The notes under the pieces are model-generated. The model did no database searches. It saw nothing but the letters and a program-made list of their open reading frames with translations, and was not told the DNA's origin. This document shows positions 1 to 12,023 of a DNA stretch of 64,000 bases, piece by piece. The DNA comes from Daldinia sp. FL1419 (taxonomy: Eukaryota; Ascomycota; Sordariomycetes; Xylariales; Hypoxylaceae): contig MU623430.1 in assembly GCA_025201765.1 (NCBI GenBank), forward strand, positions 90,260 to 154,259, written 5' to 3'. The number at the start of each line of letters is the position of its first letter. Position 1 is the stretch's first letter. The translations under genes and the position numbers were made by a program.

Positions 1-1310
1 CTTTGAAGGATTTTTGGTCTTCAGTGGAGAACCTTGGATTAGAGGTACCTAGGTACCTGTGGAACATGGAAGATGTGGCTGATGGAAGGGGGAAAATGGA
101 AAGCGGATTGGGTTAAAGATTAACCACAAAAGATAAATTTATGGATTCACGTGATTTCCGAGTGCTTAGTGCAAGTGCTTCTTGCTGTCCCAAAACTTAT
201 CTCAGTCCTGTTCTAATTTTCCTGCTTTTATTTAACACGATAACCTAGTTGCCCCCAAACCCTTCCAATTATAACTATTGATAATCTCTTCTCTCAAGAC
301 TTTCGTTTCGGTTTCCAGATTTTACTTCTCAGATTTATTATATTCCAATAACTATTCTTTTGGTAAAGAATACGTCAAAGGAACGTAAGATCCCGATCTG
401 GGTACCCGTTCTACATCGTAGACCGTTGGAGCTCGAATTCCTCTTGCTTCACGAACACAAAAACCCAAACAGATGCAGCTGTCACGATCTCGATAAACTT
501 GATAATTTTGACAGCGACGGCATACTATTAACTCCGCTTCCATCTTATAAATATACCCGATCAACATAAGACCGAGTTTTGATGTCACATTGCCTTCCGG
601 TAGGAGCGCGTGAAACATGTTCCCAATGCCTCCCAAACCCCGGTATCGCCTGTCTCTAATTAATTGAAACGTTCCATCACCTGCCTAATTGTACACTTGT
701 AAATATCCTACAAATGTATATCAAGGAATTACTAGACTTTAACTACTATCGCTACCTCGTCCCCCTTTGTAAGGCTTAGCTCACGCGCTTAAGGTGCAAC
801 TCCACCACAATGGCGCTCAACAGCGCACGATCCATGACCTAGCTCGCGGCCCTCGGAAGTGCCATAAGCCCAGTGGCTGGCACTTACTGACTTGGCCAAA
901 CCACCTTCTTAAACAAGAATCGCAACCAGCTTGCTCAAACAAGTCAACCTCAACTTTGACCCTAGTCAATACTCCCATTGAGCCTCTAAAGGTCTATAAG
1001 TAATCCACTATACTCGGCTGGAGCTATACAAAAACACTATAATGCCGAATCTGGATAGTTGCACTTGACAATTGGACCTTGCATATTGCTATGTTTAATT
1101 CAGCTGGCTAGTTAATCCCATCATGATGATTCCGCTAAGGCGACGGCCTGTCTTCGGATGGAGGAACCGAGGATTCCCAATGTTAATATCATATTGCGAT
1201 GACGAGTTCTCGGCGCCTATATTAACTACGCGGCGCCCAAACCATGATCTACATAGGCTGTGTGACGATCACGATCTACATCAACAACGGGCATATTAGT
1301 CTTAGACATC
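1..1310. other. Intergenic, no gene recognised
   Basis: I see no convincing coding region here. The short open frames have no recognisable protein character and no plausible splice partners. The last 100 bases would hold the promoter and leader of the Asp-box hydrolase that follows. Confidence 0.6.
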
Positions 1311-2469
1311 ATGTTCGTTCCTAAGATTTTCTTCGCGGCCCTCGCGATCGTCGGGGTAGCATCGGCCGCCCCGGCTTCCCTCGCCAAGCGTCTTCCGGGC
1401 CGCGTCGTCAAAGCCGGCGAACCGGTAGTAATCGACAAGAACTCCGAATATATTCGTGTCAGTTTTATGAATGATGGTAACCTACTTGGCGGCTACGTCG
1501 CTAGAGATGGTACCCAAAACGTATTGCGCGTCGTTAAGTCTACCAACGGCGGCCAGTCGTGGGACTATCTCGGCGAAGTGTTTCGTGGCGAAATCGCTAC
1601 CCACGATATCAACAACGCCATGCCGCTGCAGCTTCCCAACGGTCGCATCCTATACGCGTACCGGAATCACGACCGCACGGGTGCTGACTGGCACTATACC
1701 TACTTCCGCATTTCTATCTCGTATTCGGATGACGGAGGCAAGACCTTCAAGTACCTTTCCACTGTCGAGGAGCACGTTCCCTCGGGCGTAAACGGTCTTT
1801 GGGAACCATTCTTACGAATCGCCAAGGATGGATCGCTGCAGTGCTATTATTCTGCCGAGAACAGCGCGGGTGACCAGGACAACTTCATGAAATACTCCAC
1901 GGACGGCGGCGCGACTTGGTCTCACTGGGTCGCCGTCTCGGGAGGCGACAAGAATTCTCGCGACGGCATGGTTGGCGTTGCGCCAATCGACAATAACGGA
2001 AATCTCATGTAACCCCCCCTTGAAAGCTCGCGGTATATCTACTCTACTTGCATATAAAAATACTAACGCATCCCGCAGCGCCGTCTTCGAAAACACCGAA
2101 AGCGGGGTGTTCTCGGTGAACTACGTGCTGTCGCACGACGACGGGAAGTCGTGGGGGGAGCGCAACCGGCTGTACACGGCGCGGAACGGGAAGCTGGCGG
2201 GCGCGCCGCAGGTGTACAACGTGTGGGGCACGCTGGTGGCGAGCTTCATGACGAACGAGGACGTGGACGGCACTAGCGGGTACGACGGCGCGCAGATGAA
2301 GGTCATTACGAGCGTCGACGGTGGGAAGACTTGGTCTGCCAGCGTGGTTACCGGCGAGGCGGCGTCGCACTGGCCTGGCATATTTAATCGCGATGCTACG
2401 CACTTCCTCGCGCTGTACTCGAAGGATGGGCTAGGGGCTGTTAGTCAGTTGTACGAGTTGCAGAATTAG
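1311..2469 (+). CDS. Secreted Asp-box (BNR) glycoside hydrolase, sialidase fold, GH93-like
   Basis: Two exons, 1311-2008 and 2079-2469, give 362 residues. The 70-nt intron starts GTAACC, has a TACTAAC branch point and ends CCGCAG. It removes the stop at 2010 and the joined frame reads straight through. The N-terminus is a signal peptide, with probable cleavage after VASA (about residue 20), followed by a dibasic KR that may be a Kex2 site. At least five Asp-box motifs of the S-x-D-x-G-x-(T/S)-(W/F) type are visible: STNGGQSW, SYSDDGGKTF, STDGGATW, SHDDGKSW and SVDGGKTW. These mark a six-bladed beta-propeller of the sialidase/GH93 superfamily. The block GLWEPFLRIAKDG followed by LQCYYS resembles fungal exo-arabinanases, so cleavage of arabinan or a similar plant polymer is my inference. 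Exon 2 is much richer in G/C at third positions than exon 1. The exact family is uncertain. Confidence 0.85.
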
Positions 2470-2667
2470 AGCGTGATCGCTTGGGTGCTACGCGTCCTCG
2501 AGTCGGGTGTCTGCTTCCGGGGGGTACTAATTCTCGGGGTTTGACTTTTCGACCTAGATTGTATATAGTTGTGCTCGTTAACATACTTGATATCATTTCC
2601 TTTTCTCAGAAACGGAATTCTCCATTCTCCACAAGTATTATAGTTTGACCAAGGCCAGGTATAGTAA
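2470..2667. other. 3' flank of the Asp-box hydrolase gene
   Basis: Short spacer after the stop codon. No separate feature is visible. Confidence 0.5.
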
Positions 2668-3082
2668 GGCTCGTACTCGAATTCCCGTAATCTATGTTGC
2701 ATTGCTAGATATCAAGGAAGAGGCAATATTACTATCGCCATCGATTTCAAAGAGAATCTATACATCTTATCTCTGGATGATCAACGTCGCATCATCGCAC
2801 GGAGCATCGGCTACAGCGTCGAGACTGATGGGCAAGTGCTTGGCAACTTGTTTAACGACGATCGGATTTTCTCCTCGATCATCCTAGCCTTCTTCCAGCG
2901 CCCCTTCAACGCCACAGACCATATACCGAATATTATTGGACACCCTAACAGATCTATTACGCGATATTGGCTGCTGAATACATCCATCCCAGGGCCAACA
3001 TGTAGCTAAAACGGTCGACGAGTCGTTTAGCCGGAGGCTTATCTTGAACGCTTTGGACGATATGATCCATCACGAACCTTGA
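2668..3082 (+). pseudogene. Probable decayed gene fragment
   Basis: An uninterrupted frame without a usable ATG runs from 2668 to the TAA at 3007-3009. Its translation looks like real protein, with mixed hydrophobic and charged residues such as ENLYILSLDDQRRIIARSIG. A second protein-like stretch in another frame follows to the TGA at 3080-3082 (VDESFSRRLILNALDDM). The two would join with a single small indel near 2985-3005. I do not recognise the family. Lack of a start codon, a frame break and no convincing splice sites suggest a gene relic. It could instead be an exon of a gene whose other exons I have missed. Confidence 0.35.
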
Positions 3083-6000
3083 AACACACTCACTTTTGGG
3101 ATGTATGCTTCCGGCAACGGCGTTTGGCCAATGATATCCAGCTGGTCGGTGTGCTAGCATTTAATTGGTACATAGGGAATGAGATCCAGCCACCAATACT
3201 ACCGAAGAGAGATGATAGGCAACCGTGCGGTCAATGTACGCCTAATTGGAATATCTGTCTACTAATAAATATCATATTACTTATGGTTTCAGAAATATTA
3301 CGGGCTAGTTTAATCAAGTATACCTAGTTATACTCCCTATAAACATGAAATAGGTACCTAAGTGCCTGTTATAGGTCTCGGGTAATTGTACAACAAAAAG
3401 GAGTAAACACAAACCTTACACATGTAGATATTCAACCTACCATGTTTAGACTATTCAGTCAAGTATATCAGCTACAGTAGATCTTTAGTAATGCAAATCC
3501 CAGAGTACTTGTGGCATTCTATATACCTACTAGGGGGGTTTTTTTCACACTGATCAACGCATGTTGGGCCGTAAACCCCCGTGGCCTTGCTATGCGCTGG
3601 CATAGTAGCCACCGTATGATGAACAAAGTGGCCGATGAAATTTTGATATATAAGTGGATTTAAATGCAACAGTACTGAGTACTTAAGATGGGGCTTTGGA
3701 CGGAATACCTATTGAGTTGGCTTTTATGATGGCGTGAGCGTATTATGATAGCTTCCTGACTACGTTTCTACCTACGAACTGAACTATAACATGATTGTTG
3801 CAATGTCAATGTATATCATCTCACAAAAGAAAACTTGTTACCTAATTGCTATAGTTAATCAACCATAAGGTGATAGACATCTTCAGGTTTGTTTCTATGT
3901 ATGGCATGGCGCTTTTCTATGTAATAAGGCTATGAAATGCGTCATCCTGAACGGACTTTCTGGACTCCCATAATCCAGTGCTATTATAAATTCAAAGCCA
4001 TAGTTTTTAGGCGTGGGGGTCATCTACTATTTGCTAGTTGCGCCAAGAAATTCATTTTCAATCTGAATCCTTACAAGCCACATATGTTAGGCAACATCTT
4101 ATAGAAAGTACTGGTGACAATATTTTGGCTTATCCTTTATAAATAGATAATCATCAGGAGGGATCTATTTACGGATCATAGCGAAACCATTAATAACTTA
4201 AGCATTAATATAATAAGGTTTTAATAGCGCTTACCGCGACGATGAATAATACGCGACGTGTCACTTATGCGGTTGGGAACCCATACGTTGAAGATTGAAA
4301 CGTCGCTAGTAAAATTTGTTATATGATTGGTGATAGGCTATTGGTCCTTATGTTGGTGGAGGTGGTCTTCTGATCAATATACTTTTTGAGAGATGAGAGA
4401 TGAAAGATGAAAGATGAAAGTGGTAAAAATATAGTGCTAGATGCCCTATGCTAGCTACAGTATACGATTGAGAAAATTAAAGATATTCGCGCGGCATTTT
4501 GACATATTTGATGTTAGCTGACTCTTTTAAGAATATATAACCTCGAAGGTGAACCTGTGAAAATGTGAAAATATGAAAATGTGGATGTGGGATGGCTAAA
4601 GAGGTAATTACCAGGTTAGTAGGTACTAGATACTAAATATATTAATCTCGGATGGTAATTTCCTATTCCCATAAATTAGACTTAGTAATTTAGTCGCTAG
4701 GTAGTTAGCACCTTCTCTTGCTTAACTTCTAATATGAATACCTCTTACCTACCTCACTTTATCTATATTCCAAAGAGGAAAGAGCCTAATAGTCTGAAAA
4801 CCACCCGAGATAAAATGTGAAAATGAGGTAGGTACTAACGGTGTTCTATCTGGGGTGGACTTGACCTCCCAATTTGAATCCTACCTATGCACATAGTAAA
4901 GTCCGTTAAAACGATAGTCCGACAAATTGACTCCACATGTCCTAGGCTGCTGGACGCCTTGGACTTTCTCGCACAGACCACATTATGGCTGACCGCCGAC
5001 GCTAGTTCTCGTCATTTACATAGTACAATACAGCAGCATTTGCTTGTTCCTAGGAAATTCATCTTTCATGTGCCAAAACCAAAACCAACCTAACCTAACT
5101 AATCTTCCCCGGTTGCATGTTTCCATCCCCAATCAACATTTGCAACATTTGCACACCTATTTATCTCTAGGCCAGGGCCAGTTAATGCGCTGCGATGGAG
5201 AATGTTTCTGTAACATCAGAAACGCCATTTATATTCTATGCAGCGTGAATTCGCAATCGGCGCGATCCTAATCCATTTTTGGCGTCTACGTATGTTAGGA
5301 GGTATCTAAGCTTGATAACTTAATTCCTTCGCGGATCATGACGAGGAGGTCTGGCGTCCATCTATACTGGATCGGATACCGCAAAGGTATTTATTACTAC
5401 TGGTATGTTGTTTTGTTTTCTATTTACCCCTTTACTTTCGCTATAGTTAAATGTTTAAATCTATGGCGAGGCTGGTCTATGATGAACGTATATGGTAAAA
5501 GGGCGGACTGCAATCATGGAACTTCTGGTTTTGATTTCTATAAACCCGCTCTCAAATACAAACAGTGCTATCTATTTGAAAGCGCGTCTTCGACCCCCGC
5601 AAACTCCTATATATATGACTCGCCACCCTTAAATTATTGGCCCGTCTACTTCTTTGGGGAGAAGGTAAAAAAAAAGTTGCAGCAATAGCTGTATGTACCG
5701 CTATATAGGAGCCTAGCCTTGCATTATCGCTATAAGGCAGGGCCAAAGGCTGCGGTGAATATCTCCCTCAGAGCCTAGAGTCTGGAACCCGGACTCTAAG
5801 CATCATGATAAGCGAGGTCTGGAATTCGAAGCCGCTGTATCCTGCAGGTTGATGACTCGAATTAAAAACTGAAAAGATCTGAGACATGCCTCCCATTTTG
5901 TTATCCTTTATAAGACGTATATTGTAAATTGCGTCGCGTCTAACGTACTCTATAGGTCCTCCTTTTTTTAATTGGTGTTTGAAGGTATAAGCTAGGGTAT

Positions 6001-6589
6001 ACAACAATCCTTCATCTTTTTAGATAAGACAGCGAGCAACATCATAACATCGATTATTCAAGCCACTTTGTTTTTGCAAATTTATTTTCTTTTTTTCTGT
6101 CGCTGTCCTTCTTGCTCCCGCCATCTTTTCTACCGAGTTTGCTTAATATTTTCTCCAGTAAGTATTTAGGTCGAGCCATCTATCCCCCGGCGGTCCATTT
6201 TTCAATCCATTTTTATAATCCTTTTTAATTATTCGCCCGGATTATCCTTTGGTATATTTTTATTTTTTTTCTATCCTAGCATGGTTTATTTGTGTTTAAA
6301 TCCTCCAGCAAGCGCACTCCCGATCCCGTTCATTTTATGTTTATCGGATATTGACTTTTTATTAGAGGTTATTTCCAGTGTAATCACTGAAGATATTTCT
6401 TATCATAAGGGTAAAGGCGGCTAAGATGACATGGCTCCGACAAAACTCCAGGGAACGAATGCAGGCATCTTATCGCTATTTTCATAAACCCTCACAGCTG
6501 CCCGCGTATTGGAACTTAACGAAGCCTCGTTCCTGGCGCATGAAGTCATTAGAGGAGTGTATATGATCGGGTCAACCCAAACTTGAGTC
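3083..6589. other. Long AT-rich intergenic region
   Basis: About 3.5 kb without a supportable gene. It contains short microsatellites: a GATGAAA-type run near 4390-4420 and a TGTGAAAA/ATGAAAA run near 4555-4580. It also contains a perfect small hairpin AGAGTC/GACTCT near 5777-5797. The final 500 bases before 6590 are CT-rich, as in a fungal promoter or leader. The open frame at 5338-5688 is low-complexity and not credible. Confidence 0.6.
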
Positions 6590-8668
6590 ATGGAGAATAA
6601 TCAATACATCTTGCAAAGATGTCAATTCGATGAATGCGACGCTACCATCTTCATAAAAGGACCCTATTGCACAGCACACACATACGACAGAGACGCATCT
6701 ATCCCTGCGGCTACCGCAACGTCTTCTGCTTCAAGCCCACATCCGGGAAATGGTCACCGTCTACAACAACCCTTACTGCCCAAAAGCAGTCCTATCACTA
6801 TTACCCCTCAGGTGAGGTCGGGGGATGCTATCACCGTGAGGACTCCCCTTCCGGTGACAGGCTCTGTAAATGAGAAGAAGCAATTACCTAGTAAGATGGT
6901 GGCGCGAAAAACTGCGGGTGTCGCACTTTCTAACGCGAAGCACGAGCCCACAGAAACCCGCAAACCTGAACCTAATCCGCCTTTTTATGATAATTCTACC
7001 GAAGATTCTGCCTCTTCGAGTCAGCGACCGCTAAAACGGCAGCGCCTGTCTCCCGATGCTAATAAAGATGAAGGAGGCGTTCGGCGTCAAGTTTCTTCGT
7101 TTCCCGAGAGCGGTTCGTATCATTCTCCGACGATGGCGTCGACGAATACCGTTGGGCGTAGCCATGGTCCTGTAGCACCTCCCGACTTTTCTCTTCGGCC
7201 AAGGAAAGAAATATCTTCATTGGAGACCCCACCGAGGCCTATATCACTGGAAGATCGTTCTATCTCGAAATTTCTATTTAAGAATCGACCACGTAACCAA
7301 CAGAATCTCTGTGACAATTCTAAGAGCAATCAAATTCCGACTCGTGAGATTATAGATCTCACAGAGGACGACGATCGTTACCTTCAACCTTCTAGCAATC
7401 TCATCGAGAACTCGAATATTAAAATACAGAAACGTCTGAGTGACCATATTGAAGGATCGGATGCTCGCCCTAGAAACGACGTTTCCGAGCCAGGATGGAA
7501 GGGAGAATCAATAAAGGCACCAACCCCCAGAAGTAAGGACGCGACTAAATCTCACCAGGATGGTGGGACAGGGCGGAGGGAACAGAGCAGTATACGCAAA
7601 ATAAGTTCTAATCCTACACCAAGGCCCCTTCTACAGAAGCCTCACGTCCATATTGCACCGAAGCCTGCGCCAGCGCTACTTTCGCCAGACTCGCAGGTAG
7701 TTTCACCTCTTGAAAATCCCGCGATCGTAGCACACCAGAGAAGTACTCAATCCCAGCAGGAAAACGCGGATGCTGCGAAAACAACTCATATGCCGACAAA
7801 GGAAGAGGTGGATGAATATATACGTAAGATTGTGGAAAAGCCTATTGCACTCCCGAGAAGCCCCAAAATCGATCTAGGCACCCCCCTTCCTCGTTTGAAC
7901 TCCGAGGAAGTATCCAATCCTAGCCATCGATCCCAGAGTCAGGCAGAGTCAGATCCTTCAAGCGTGCGGGTGGCAGAGACACGCTCCCCAGAAAAACGCC
8001 ATCAAGCTGCGCCAAGGCCTACACACTTCATTAGCAATCGGCACGTAGCAAGGAAGCCTGTCAAGAAACCAGTTAACGAATCAGCACCCGCGCCCATCAT
8101 CCAAGACCAGCGCTGGAGGCATCTAAATCCGGAAGAGAGACGGCAGGTCTGGATATCTAAACACGACCCGGATAAATTTGATTCTTACATTTATGGAAAA
8201 CTCAACGAGGCTAATAGGCCTGGATCCGCATTGTTTGGGCTACCTGAGTATCGGCAGCCTCCACGTCCAACTCGTCCGGCAACACATTTTGGTCACATAG
8301 ACCCACGCGTTCACTGGACACGTCCCCGCTCTAAGGAGTGGTACCACCAGAAGCAAAATGAGATTCGCGAACGAGGAACTAGAAAAAGCAACTATGGTCA
8401 AGCTGCAGCTCGCGCAGCGAGACGGAGACGAGAAGAGGCTGATGACCCGCCTAGGATCGACATACCAGATCGAGTGCGGAACAACCCCACCTGGCTATCT
8501 GCTCTAGATGAACTGGATGCGATGGCGGACCAGTATTATATCCAAAGGCGCACGGATATTCAAGTTCGCCGGGAAGAAGTCCAGCGGCGAAAGGATATGG
8601 AAAGTCAGCTTATGGTTATTGACGAGGATAATGATATTATAATGAGAGATCCGACAGAAGCTATTTAA
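6590..8668 (+). CDS. Disordered nuclear-type protein with Cys/His cluster and SUMO-interacting motif
   Basis: A single exon of 692 residues, starting at an ATG followed by MENNQYILQRC. The first 30 residues contain CQFDEC and a later CTAH, giving C-x4-C-x9-C-x2-H spacing that could bind zinc. Most of the rest is rich in Ser, Pro, Arg and Lys and is probably disordered. Near residues 250-260 lies EIIDLTEDDD, a classic SUMO-interacting motif (hydrophobic core followed by acids). The most structured part is C-terminal, about residues 510-670, beginning with DQRWRHLNPEERRQVWISKH and ending in a charged helix-prone stretch. I do not recognise the family. A nuclear or chromatin-related role is inferred only from the SIM and the basic composition. 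No neighbour suggests a pathway. Confidence 0.8.
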   Translation: MENNQYILQRCQFDECDATIFIKGPYCTAHTYDRDASIPAATATSSASSPHPGNGHRLQQPLLPKSSPITITPQVRSGDAITVRTPLPVTGSVNEKKQLPSKMVARKTAGVALSNAKHEPTETRKPEPNPPFYDNSTEDSASSSQRPLKRQRLSPDANKDEGGVRRQVSSFPESGSYHSPTMASTNTVGRSHGPVAPPDFSLRPRKEISSLETPPRPISLEDRSISKFLFKNRPRNQQNLCDNSKSNQIPTREIIDLTEDDDRYLQPSSNLIENSNIKIQKRLSDHIEGSDARPRNDVSEPGWKGESIKAPTPRSKDATKSHQDGGTGRREQSSIRKISSNPTPRPLLQKPHVHIAPKPAPALLSPDSQVVSPLENPAIVAHQRSTQSQQENADAAKTTHMPTKEEVDEYIRKIVEKPIALPRSPKIDLGTPLPRLNSEEVSNPSHRSQSQAESDPSSVRVAETRSPEKRHQAAPRPTHFISNRHVARKPVKKPVNESAPAPIIQDQRWRHLNPEERRQVWISKHDPDKFDSYIYGKLNEANRPGSALFGLPEYRQPPRPTRPATHFGHIDPRVHWTRPRSKEWYHQKQNEIRERGTRKSNYGQAAARAARRRREEADDPPRIDIPDRVRNNPTWLSALDELDAMADQYYIQRRTDIQVRREEVQRRKDMESQLMVIDEDNDIIMRDPTEAI

Positions 8669-9566
8669 AGATTCTGAAAACTACGCTATGATTCCACGTA
8701 GGTGTCTACCCTAACTAGCTTCCTACAAAGCTAGATATCTAAAATAGTTTGGGGCGCACATGCCTATATAAAATTTGGTTGGCGCCATCATAAAATAGCT
8801 GAATGCTTAGTGATATGAACAACGTGCATTTTAGGAGAAGGAAGAGAGCATTGCCTAAATCAATACCGCATAGGTACCTTGATTATATTTAAGATACTGT
8901 ATAATTTGTCCCCATGCTTATATGGCAAATATATTATCCGTACGGTATTAGTACGTAGAAAATATTTGACGTGACTAGTAGTATTAAGTGAAGTTGTTGC
9001 CTCACGAGATATATCCCACTTTTATAATCTTATTATAGTCGACTTTGACGAGGAGCTCAGCATCTACCTGATGATTACTAACCCGCCATTTCATAGAAGC
9101 ATTAATTCAACTAGAAGCACAACGGTAATAATTTCCGCGTTACGTACCATTCTAGAGTGATGGCAGTAGAAATTCGAGGCTATACCTAGTATCTTAGTCG
9201 CCGGAGTCTTTATACTATAACCACACGCAATACTACCTAACCGTAGGAACCTATAAGCACTATTATTACCTATAGAGTAATCAGCTACATACATCCTAGG
9301 TTCAAAATTTGGTTTAAATACTTTATTGCCTATAGGATTCCAGCGTTTAAATATTCATCACCCGCGAAACAACTAGTTCCAATGTTTGCGTTGTCTTTGA
9401 AATGTATCTTTCTCTCTTCTTTATATACGTTAGGTACTTTGGACTTTTTATATCCTACCGCCAAGTGCGCCCATCTATAGCTTCATTTTATGAACATTGA
9501 CACTACGTGTGATATCGTTAGGCACGTAAAATAATAATTTTTTTGATCCATCTCCAAATCTAGGTA
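8669..9566. other. Convergent intergenic spacer
   Basis: AT-rich 0.9-kb spacer between two converging genes. It should contain both 3' ends. No gene or structured element is evident. Confidence 0.6.
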
Positions 9567-12023
9567 TCACCTCTTAGACAGCAGATTCAATGCACTCCCT
9601 GCAAGAATGAAGCCTGCCTGGTCCTTGCTAACAGCGTGCTTCGTCTTGATAAGAACTTCCTCCCCGGTCTTATGTTTCTTCACCTTAAGCGCCACCTCGC
9701 CCTTGCCTCCATTTTGTAACATTTCGTATAAACCAATCGTAGACACCTCGTCACCTGCACCAATCTTGTCGTAGTCGGCCTCGTCGGCAAACGTTAGCGG
9801 AACAACGCCCTGCTTCTTAAGGTTCGTCTCGTGAATGCGAGCGAAGCTCTTACAAAGCACAATCCTGGCGCCCAGATACCGCGGCTGGAGCGCTGCGTGT
9901 TCTCGTGCGCTTCCTTCTCCATAATTGTGCTCCGCCACTACCAACCATGGCTGTGCGGCCTCTCTCCAGCGCTTGCCCAATTCGGGAATGGTATGTTTAG
10001 AACCATCCAGATCGTAGGCGACGTTAACTTCGCCAGTTTCGGCGTTAATTGCAGTATTGAGGGTGTTTTCGCTAATATTGGGAAGATGGCCCTTGTACTT
10101 CAACCAAGGGCCGGCAGCGGATATAGTGTCTGTTGTGCATTTACCCGTAATTTTGACTAATACGCGAAGACCAGAAAGCTCGGAGGCGGGGAAGGGCTCG
10201 AAGGGTTCTAAAAGGGCAAGACGCTCCGAGGTGGGCGAAATAGCTACGTTGACGGACGCATCGGGGGCTTGCTTTAGTGGTCGGAATTCTGGTCGGGCGG
10301 CCTCAAACGGTTGAGCCGGGATCTCGAAACCCGAGGGAGGTGAGAATCTGAATCCTTTCCCGGATGGAGTAGGGAGCGAGTCGGTCATGGGGTTGAACGT
10401 GGTAGTGCCTGCAAAAGTCATGGCGGTGACGATTTCGGGTGATGCAAGGAAGTTCATCGTGTCGGGGTTTCCATCGTTGCGACCGCGAAAGTTACGGTTA
10501 TACGAGGTGAGGATGGCATTGGGGGTTCCCTTGTCAACACCGTCGTGGCGCTTCCATTGTCCAATACAAGGGCCGCAGGCATTCGAAAGGAGAGTACCAC
10601 CAGCTTCCTTAAACGTATCCAGAGGGCCATCTCGTCGCAAGGTTTCTCTAATTTGGTCACTTCCCGGGGTGATATAAAAATCCGATGCCGGCTTCAAACC
10701 AGCCTCCATCGCTTCGCGAACCATGCCCTCTACACGGGTCATATCTTCGTAGGAACTATTCGTGCAACTTCCGATCAGACCAGCTGATAACTTGTCAGGC
10801 CAATTTTGTTCCTGTACTGTTTGCTTGAACTGAGATAACGGCGTAGATAGATCAGGGGTGAAGGGTCCGTTAATATGAGGCTCCAATTTAGATAGATCGA
10901 TAGTGATAACCTCGTCATATTTCGCACCTGTATCCGCCCTGAGCTGAACGATATCGGAGAATTTCTTCGCTTCCCTTGCTGCATCGTGTCGGTGTGTCGC
11001 CTCCAGGTATCTCACGTGAGCAGCATTAAAGGGGAAAATAGAAGTTGTTGCACCAACTTCGGCGCCCATATTACATATTGTTGAAGCACCAGTACAGCTA
11101 AGGGTCTCTACACCGGGCCCAAAATACTCAATAATGAATCCAGTGGCTCCACGTACCGTCAGCTGCCCTGCCAGATTAAGGATGACATCCTTTGGTGCAG
11201 CCCAACCACTGAGTTTGCCCTTGAGCTCTACACCTAAGATACGAGGGGCTTTGAGTTCCCATGGAGCACCAACAAGAGCTTCGACAGCATCAGCACCGCC
11301 GACACCAATCGCTATAGTGGAGAGGCCACCGGCGTTAGGGGTATGGCTGTCAGTGCCTAGCATCATGAGACCGGGGGCGGCGTAGTTTTCCAAAACACTC
11401 TGGTGAATAATACCAGCACCGGGAGGCCAGAATTCGATTCCGTACTTCTTGGCTGCGGATTCCAAGAAGTCGAACACCTCTTGATTCATCTTGATTCCCG
11501 ACTCCAAATCGGATTGTGCGCCTCGTTCGCCGACGATTAAGTGATCGCAGTGAATACTAGCAGGGATGGCAGTCGAGGGAAGATTGCAGGTCATGAACTG
11601 CAAAAGGGCCATTTGTGCTGAGGCATCTTGCATAGCGACTCGATCAGGCTTTAGTTTAAGATTCGCGGTTCCTCGAATATCTCGTCCACCATTTGTATTA
11701 GTCGTGAGTGATTCTTCGACGTTATCTAAATGACTATAGAGAATCTTCTCGGCCAGGGTGAGGGCGGCACCCTTTCCCAGAACCTCTTTTACTTTCTCAT
11801 AGTTCTTGACTAATTTGAGGTACGGTGGTATTCTCGGGTTCGAAGTGTCGAATGTGGGCGTCGCAAAGGTACGTGTTAGAGGGATGCGTCCTTGATAATT
11901 TCTAGTTAGGAGTCCCTGGGATACGATATTAATTCGGGAATTCGATCAAGTCATAAGAGGTATGAATATCATACGTACCCGAAGAGGTGTGCCCCGACGG
12001 CACAAGAGATTAGCTGTCCTCAT
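9567..12023 (-). CDS. Mitochondrial aconitase-family protein (Aco2-like paralogue)
   Basis: Two exons on the minus strand, 12023-11979 and 11915-9567, encode 797 residues. The 63-nt intron is GTACGT...CAG. The first exon adds an Arg-rich start, MRTANLLCRRGTPLRG, which continues into TRTFATPTFD and forms a mitochondrial presequence. The three cluster-binding cysteines are present in GSCTNSSYEDM (about Cys399) and CGPCIGQW (about Cys462 and Cys465). The swivel-domain active-site loop reads YGEGSAREHAAL: the first Ser is kept, but the second, usually Ser in canonical aconitase, is Ala (about residue 685). The KSFARIHETNLKKQG block is intact. Canonical aconitase isomerises citrate to isocitrate in the TCA cycle. 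Fungal second aconitases have been tied to lysine synthesis, and that assignment is possible but not shown here. Confidence 0.9.

Noticed and set aside
5338..5688. 116-codon plus-strand frame
   Set aside because: Rich in Tyr and Phe from AT-rich DNA. No splice partner or recognisable motif.
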